Assembly: GCA_963969495.1 (NCBI GenBank) | Contig: OZ018317.1 | Coordinates: 30,710,503 to 30,774,502, forward strand | Reading direction: 5' to 3' | Length of the DNA: 64,000 nucleotides | From: Ceratothoa steindachneri | Lineage: Eukaryota; Arthropoda; Malacostraca; Isopoda; Cymothoidae | Shown: positions 58,175 through 64,000 of the stretch, piece after piece | Position numbering within the stretch: the stretch's first letter is position 1 | How the letters are laid out: each line of letters opens with the position of its first letter | Notes under the pieces: model-generated | What the model saw: only the letters and a program-made list of their open reading frames with translations | What the model was told of the DNA's origin: nothing | Databases searched by the model: none | Program-made: the position numbers and the translations under genes

Positions 58175-58849
58175 ATGAGTAAGTCTAAACCTACTCTTGA
58201 GTCAACAGCAATATCGAACACTAAGAATAAGCGCACTGGTGAGAAGTCAGCGTGTACTAAGCTGTATAGGATGCTGAAATCTGAGCTAAAGTCAGCTGTG
58301 CCTAACCTATTACAGATTCAGTGTATTGTTGACCTACTGGAACATAAGTTAATTAAGATAGATCAGCTGACAGATGAAATCATTGGCACCATGTCAAATG
58401 AGGATGACATAATTGCAGAAAAGCATCGTGAGGTAGATTATGAGGTCCATTTTAGGTTAGTTATCAACCTTACTGAATCTTACCTTAAGGAAAGCAGTTT
58501 TACTAATATATCTAACTGCGGTGTTTTTAAATTGATGACACTATTGTTTGATGGTCCTTCTTTGGGATTTTTTTTCAGTGCAGTTACCATTAGAAGTGAT
58601 TTGTCACCATCTCAGAAGTTTACTTGCCTTAGAGAACAGTTGAAGGGAGATTCTCTCACTCTCGTTGAGGGATTGCCAGTAGATAATGCAAATTACCCTA
58701 TGGAAACTAAACTTTTAAAAGATAGTTATGATAACAAGAGTAATGGGATCATTAATCAAATGGAATTATTACTGTCACTTCAGATCAATGCATATAGTGA
58801 TACCCAGATTAGGAAATTTAGAGCTGAACTGAAAAGTATGATATTATAG
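58175..58849 (+). pseudogene. BEL/Pao gag, N-terminal part
   Basis: 225-codon frame from ATG. A lysine-rich start is followed by coiled regions and FTCLREQLKGDSLTLVEGLP, then DNANYPMETKLLKDSYDN, the K-F-x-L-x-x-L-x-G-x-A-x-x-I-x-GL and NY-x-x-A-x-x-LL-x-x-YG pattern of BEL/Pao gag. The expected FDG-W-x-F motif is only partly kept (LLFDGPSLGFFFSA). The frame stops at 58849 and continues in others to about 59255 (a second frame at 59073). The (TA)n repeat and a Tc1 element then interrupt it. RT of the same class lies at 63149-64000. Confidence 0.65.
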
Positions 58850-59277
58850 CTTGTCTGGAACTTTTTGACCTTAAAGTATCTGGTAACAATTCTGCTAAAC
58901 TGATTTTTTATGTCGCTTATTTTAACGAAACTGCCTCATACTATGAAGGATAACATCAGGAGAAGTGCTGGTTAAGATATTATGCGGTTAAGTGCATTCA
59001 TAAGTTCAATGAAAACTGAACTGATTAATTTTGTTGTAGTGTCTACTATCACTAAGGTACACAATAATCAGAATGGGAAGTCTTGCTTTTAATGCTCCTC
59101 CCAAGCCTGTGGAAAAGGAAGAACCCTCTCTTTCATCAACAGCTGGTTCATTTACTCTAAGTACAGACAAAATTAGACCTGGAGAAGCATCTAAGTGTAA
59201 TTATAAATATGGTAAAATTAACCCTTTAAGGGCCTATGATGCCATGTGGAACTAAACGATTTCAAGCCACTTTGACT

Positions 59278-59491
<214 letters not shown>

Positions 59492-59499
59492 AGGGGGAC

Positions 59500-60623
59500 A
59501 AAATAATTTAACACCAATATTTCAATGAGCCATTATATTACCAATATTTATCAACTGTAATGAATATTTGTATTTCTTTCTCAGGGCGTGGTATAGATGC
59601 TGCTAAGATGCATGACCTCACTGAGTTCGAAAAGGAACAAATTGTTGGAGCTCGAATTATAGGAGCTTCCGTCACCAGAACAACAAAACTCCATGGTTTT
59701 CCGAAAGAAACCATATCAAAGACCATGACAGAATTCAAGAAGCAGAGGGAAACCTCCAGCAGGAGGAGTAATTCCGGCAGGACTTCGTAGCTAGCTGAAA
59801 GAGACCGACGAGTATTGAAACGCATTGTGATGAAAAATACCCGGTTAACTGCCACTAAAGTGACTGCACAGTTGAATTAACATCTCAGTAGCCCAGTTTT
59901 GACCAAAACTGTTCACCGTGAGCTCAATAAAGCCGGATATCATGGATGAGCCACCATCAAGAAATCTCTGCTTTCTCATCAAAACATTCAGAAAAGGCTG
60001 AACTAGTATAGATATCACAAGGGCTGATCGACAGACAAATGGAAGCAAGTAATATTCTCAGAAGAGTCCAATTTTTCTCTTTTCCCACTACAGAGCGAGT
60101 TTATGTGTGGATGTAGCCCGGGGAAACTTTTAATCCTGACTGCCTTCTTCCTAAAGTGAATTACGGAGGAGGGTCAGTGATGGTTTGGGAAGCCATATCT
60201 TGGAATTCTCTTGGTCCAATCGTTGCCCTGCATGGTAGGATCAACAGCAACGAATATCTGAATATTTTGGAAGATCAAGTTCATCCTATGGTCCAGACAT
60301 TATTCCCTGAAGGTGAGTGTTATTTCCAAGATGACAATGCCCCAATACACGCCACTCATGTAGTTAGGAATTGGTATGAAGAGCATAGGAGTGAGCTACA
60401 ACACATGGAGTGGTCCTCACAATCTCTAGATCTTAATATTATTGAGCATTTGTGGTGCTTCTTGGAGCAACAAGTTAGAAGTCGTTATCATCCCCCGTCG
60501 TGTCTGAAACAGCTGGAGCAGGTATTGCAAGAAGAATGGCTCAAGATTCCTTTTAATGAGGTCAGGAAACTGTATGAATCAATTCCAAGAGGCATCAACG
60601 CTATTCGGAAAGCAAACCTACAA

Positions 60624-60628
<5 letters not shown>
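59500..60628 (+). pseudogene. Tc1-like transposase (DDE, several frameshifts)
   Basis: An N-terminal helix-turn-helix is at 59608-59790 (MHDLTEFEKEQIVGARIIGA, TKLHGFPKETISKTMTEFKK). A decayed middle (59790-60150) includes TVHRELNKAGYH-type sequence near 59910. The catalytic part (60156-60630) has GGGSVMVWEAISW, DDNAPIHATHVVRNWYEEH and WSSQSLDLNIIEHLWCFLE (WPSQSPDLNPIE box). It ends in [12 protein letters not shown]. The expected C-terminal few residues and right terminal repeat are replaced by (TA)n. The left end near 59497-59515 (GGGGGACAAAATAATTTAAC) may be the left terminal repeat. Insertion at TA dinucleotides is the rule for this superfamily. Confidence 0.75.

Positions 60629-60711
<83 letters not shown>
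60629..60711. repeat. (TA)n microsatellite
   Basis: Pure TA run directly after the last readable codons of the Tc1-like transposase. Confidence 0.97.
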
Positions 60712-60715
<4 letters not shown>

Positions 60716-60780
60716 TACAAATCACGAGCGGTAACACGTGAAAAAGAAAGATTGGAAAGATTGATTTGGAGCTAGTACTT

Positions 60781-61177
60781 TCGTTATCTTAACATTTTCA
60801 AACTCACAATGGCTTATAAAATAGAGAGACACCGTATTTATCCAAAGCAATGTTTTCCCTATAAGGTCAGATTTTTTTAGGACCTCTGATAAGTTTGATT
60901 TGAGGAAGAAAGATAGGACTGGATCTAAAGAAAACAAACTGGGGATAATATTTACATTTCTCTTCTTTTTACTGGAGATTGTGCTTTGGCCATCCAGATT
61001 AACTGGTCAAAAGTAGATACCATAATGCATACAAATGATTTTATTGGCAGAAATATCTTTGAATGGTTACTAATCTCCTAAAACAATCTGACCTTATAGG
61101 GAAAACATTACTTTGCATAAATAGGTGTCTCTCTATTTTATAAGCCATTGTGAGTTTAAAAATGTTAAGATAACGAA
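60781..61177. mobile_element. Inverted-repeat (foldback/MITE-like) element
   Basis: Arms 60781-60877 and 61083-61177 are inverted copies. Both contain CTCACAATGGCTTATAAAAT, AGAGAGACACC and TTTTCCCTATAAGGTCAGAT when read outside-in. They differ at only a few sites over about 95 bp and enclose about 205 bp of non-coding sequence. No target duplication could be fixed. Confidence 0.75.
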
Positions 61178-61439
61178 TATATAAAGGTTATTATATTTTT
61201 ATATATGATCCAATTATTTGGGCATCAAATGGTTAAGCAAAAGTAATTGTCATTTCTGTTATGACAATGGTCAACTTCTGGTGGCCGTATAAATTATCCA
61301 GACTATTCTACACGGATGCAGAAACTAAGGAGCCAGAACAACAGATGCCCTCTATGTTGGCTCACGAGCCTTGGTAATTAACCATGAATCAAATTAGTAT
61401 GCAAAATTTAGGCAGTAAGGCAGTAATGTTAAAGTGGTA

Positions 61440-61645
61440 GATATGGAGTAGAATACTGTCAAATTTACCATAATCTCTCATCCTAAGTTTTCCCACAATA
61501 TTACAATTGCGGTCGTAGATAGTCTCCCACAGGCGAAGATGCATGTCATTGAGTTAATTTCTACTAGTCTAACGTTAAATAAAGTAAATCTTGCAGATCA
61601 TAACTTATGTTCATTAATCGATGACATATTGTTTGTAAAGGGATG
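61440..61645 (+). pseudogene. Possible BEL/Pao protease remnant
   Basis: A frame of about 58 residues reads FSHNITIAVVDSLPQAKMHV, then LNKVNLADHNLCSLIDDIL. The LAD-x-x-x-x-x-x-IDILLGAD-like ending is typical of the pre-RT region of BEL/Pao pol. It is a weak call that relies on the BEL gag and RT on either side. Confidence 0.35.
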
Positions 61646-62558
61646 ATCTCGAAGGACTACCGTGAGGGGAAGCCCCTTGGAAATACTCCTCCATTCTTTC
61701 AAGGCCACGTGAGCCAGCGTGAGAATTTTAGAAAGTCGAGGAAGAATCCGTCACTCGCTTAATCACACGTCCCAGCTGTGTTTGCTTTCAGACGCCAATC
61801 GTTCCCCCCTTCCCTGCGAAAACGCCGTGCGCCACCACATTAACACTACCCCCATATCGCGAGGCAACTTACATCGTCTGGAACGACGCGTTATCATGAA
61901 TTGTGTCTGCTTAGAATGGCGCCAAGAATCACTTAGGGACTGCAAGGCAATGAAGCGTATATCGGATCAGCCACCCGGGTATTTAATTGGAAGCTCACCA
62001 TCTCTCGAGGAGATTGAAAGCCCGCCATCCACTCCATCCAGACTGCCGTCTGTTTCCCGTGAACCCCCGTAACCCGTTGTCGTAAGTCGTCGAAGATATC
62101 GTCAGCAGATCTACCTTCGTTAAGCTTTGGCCCCTGTTCAAAGGTAAACTATCGAATCCCCTTCTTCCCGGAGAGTTGTGTGGCACTCTCATCTTCACCA
62201 CCCCTTCAAGATTTCCGTTCTTTCGAGACTGAGACTCCCTGCCGATCTGCAGAATCGTTTCGAGTTGAGATTACGTCTTTCTGGAGCAGAGAAAATCTCA
62301 TTCTTCACCACGAAGTAATCCAACCCCATCTTCGAGTCCTCCTCGTCAGGACTCCCCGAAGTATCTCCTTGAAGACCTGCGCCGTTGTCTTCTACCCCCC
62401 CATCCCCCCTTCCCCCCGAACCAATTCGCCCGCGCTTGAAGGTAAAGCGATCTTGCCTGGTCATCCCCAGATTACGTCGTTAATCTTCACTGAATTCATT
62501 TAACTACCATAAGTAATTTGTTTCCCCCTTTTGTATATATATACAAATTAACCCCTTT

Positions 62559-62623
<65 letters not shown>

Positions 62624-62940
62624 TTATATTTGGGGGTATTGTCTTTATATATCCTTTGAACTTCAACTTGGCAAGCCATTAATCTAAACCCGGTCAACCG
62701 TAATTCGCACTCTTTATTAATGGCCCCAACTATCTCATGCGGCGGTCTGCTGTCTGCCTGTGCTTCTGTACGACTCTGAGCATCAAGTTAGGCTACATAG
62801 GTATACCTCGACATTGTTATTAATTGGCAATGATTACTACTAATATGTTGTTAAGTCTGACCAATCACCCAGGTGTGTTCAATGTACATAGCTACTCCCT
62901 ACTGCTCTCGGTGAATGTATAACAGGTAGGTTACTTTCTG
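61646..62940. other. Unidentified insertion with (TA)n
   Basis: It separates the possible BEL protease from BEL RT. The first 850 bp are C-rich with a 117-codon open frame (61719-62072) matching nothing I know. A (TA)n run lies at about 62563-62619. It could be an LTR or a non-coding transposon. No ends were found. Confidence 0.4.
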
Positions 62941-62984
62941 TTGCTGGGAACACCTACTCCTCCAATGGAGTTACAGTTCTTAAG

Positions 62985-64000
62985 ATAAAAAGTAGAGCAA
63001 ATAAACATATGGAAAGACAAACGGTAGATAAGTTGTGAACATTAGATAATAATGTGATCGCAGATAAACCTACAAGACAGCAGATGAAGATATACTGATC
63101 AAATTTAATGAGCAAATATCATATAAAGATGCTTAGTAGACAGTAAGATTTCGATGGAAAGATTATCCGCCAATCTTACCAAGCAACTTTGCCCTAACCA
63201 ATGGCAGATTCATATCTCTAATGAGGAAATTGGATCAGGACCCTGAGCTTCTTAAAGGCTATAATGATGTCATACAGGATCTATATCATAAAGTTTTTAT
63301 TGAGGAAGTACCTGAAAATGAATTTATTAACAGCAGTGCACATTACTTGCCTCATCATCCAGTCATTAGGCAGCAGCATACAAAACCTTTAAGGATTGTT
63401 ATGGATTTCTCTGTTCATGCAAAAGGTAGCCCTCCACTAAATAATTGTCTGTCTGTTTGTTCATTATGGATACCATTAATGCTAATGATAGTTTTAAGGT
63501 TAAGAATTACTCGATTCATTTGCATTAATTTCAAAGCTTTTCTTAGAGTTGGACTACATACAGTGGACAGTAATTATACTAGATTTTTTGGACGCAGAAC
63601 CTATGATAAGCATATGAGCCCAGTTACTATTTATAGGTTTAAGTTGGCGTTATTTGGCTGTACATAATCTCTTTTTCTTCAACAGTGCATTGTACAGCAC
63701 CACCTTGATAAGTTGTGTAAGTCGGATATGGATATTAACCTGTATGTTGACAACTTATATGAAACTGCAGATAATGAACAGAATTAGATGAAATTTTAGG
63801 AAGAAGGTAAAAAAAATGTTTCTAATGCTGGTGGCTTCCTCTCAGAGAAGTGGTGTCAAATTCAAATTTTCTCAATGATCATATACATCAGGATCGACTT
63901 GAAATAGGTAATCCTTCTGCAGTGAAATTTTTAGGTACTCCTTGGAATATTAAACAGGACACATTTAGTGTGGTAAACCCCACTTTTGTCTCCCCTGGAA
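62985..64000 (+). pseudogene. BEL/Pao reverse transcriptase (runs off the window)
   Basis: A decayed region with KFNEQISYKDA (about 63095-63130) leads into FRWKDYPPILPSNFALTNGR (63149-63220), RKLDQDPELLKGYNDVIQDL, the SAHYLPHHPVIRQQ block and PLRIVMDFSVHAKGSPPLNN. This is the H-x-V and LRIVFD-x-S fingers of BEL/Pao RT. Downstream, after a stop near 63666, another frame gives HLDKLCKSDMDINLYVDNLY, with YVDN in place of YVDD. The rest of the sequence to the window edge still reads as RT thumb in pieces (VKFLGTPWNIKQD, about 63925). It is the same element class as the gag at 58175. Confidence 0.72.

Noticed and set aside
61719..62072. 117-aa frame inside the 61.6-62.9 kb insertion
   Set aside because: No family recognised, biased composition, no start context or conservation that I can see.

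Overview
This window reads as a repeat-dense intergenic stretch of an animal nuclear genome, most likely an arthropod and possibly a crustacean. Nothing in it resembles a bacterial or organellar sequence. The guess rests on the mobile-element mix: an I-clade LINE with RNase H, Penelope-like elements, BEL/Pao and Ty3/Gypsy LTR elements, and hAT, Tc1 and FLYWCH-associated DNA elements. Many long (TA)n and (CT)n microsatellites fit too. I found no convincing host gene. Almost every protein-coding signal belongs to a mobile element, and nearly all are disabled by stops, frameshifts or nested insertions.

Layout. 0-2.7 kb: the 3' end of a CR1/Jockey-group LINE and a decayed FLYWCH zinc-finger relic. 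2.7-8.0 kb: two copies of one I-clade LINE, the second with its 5' part inverted. 8.0-12.1 kb: a 215-bp tandem duplication with an inverted third copy, then AT-rich sequence. 12.1-15.35 kb: a Penelope-like element with an inverted 5' part, split by a 2.3-kb DNA transposon (copy A of a family named here CACNGGG). 15.5-22.7 kb: an almost full-length I-clade LINE on the minus strand. 22.95-32.82 kb: a structurally complete Gypsy element (E1) with both LTRs and a probable 5-bp target duplication. Its pol order is integrase before reverse transcriptase, as in Gmr1-like elements. A 2.54-kb hAT-like element with its own TATA box and intron is nested in it. 33.3-36.9 kb: a second 5'-inverted Penelope fragment, LINE and Tc1 debris. 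37.1-40.75 kb: copy B of the CACNGGG family inside probable hAT remains. 41.0-47.7 kb: a conventional Gypsy fragment (E3) and a relative of E1 (E2) that has lost integrase and RT. 47.1-55.7 kb: four apparently identical tandem units of 2,142 bp, made of LTR sequence plus a third Gypsy gag. 55.5-64 kb: LTR remnants, a LINE tail, and a BEL/Pao element broken up by a Tc1 element, an inverted-repeat element and an unidentified insertion.

The nesting gives a relative chronology: Penelope before CACNGGG-A; E1 before its hAT; the old hAT before CACNGGG-B; and the 2,142-bp array as probably the youngest event, or an assembly artefact. The best candidates for something undescribed are the CACNGGG family and the E1/E2 lineage. 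The first has two independent copies of 2,298 and 2,301 bp, matching terminal inverted repeats, TAA target duplications and a shared zinc-finger protein of unknown superfamily. The second pairs a SCAN-like capsid with integrase-first pol.
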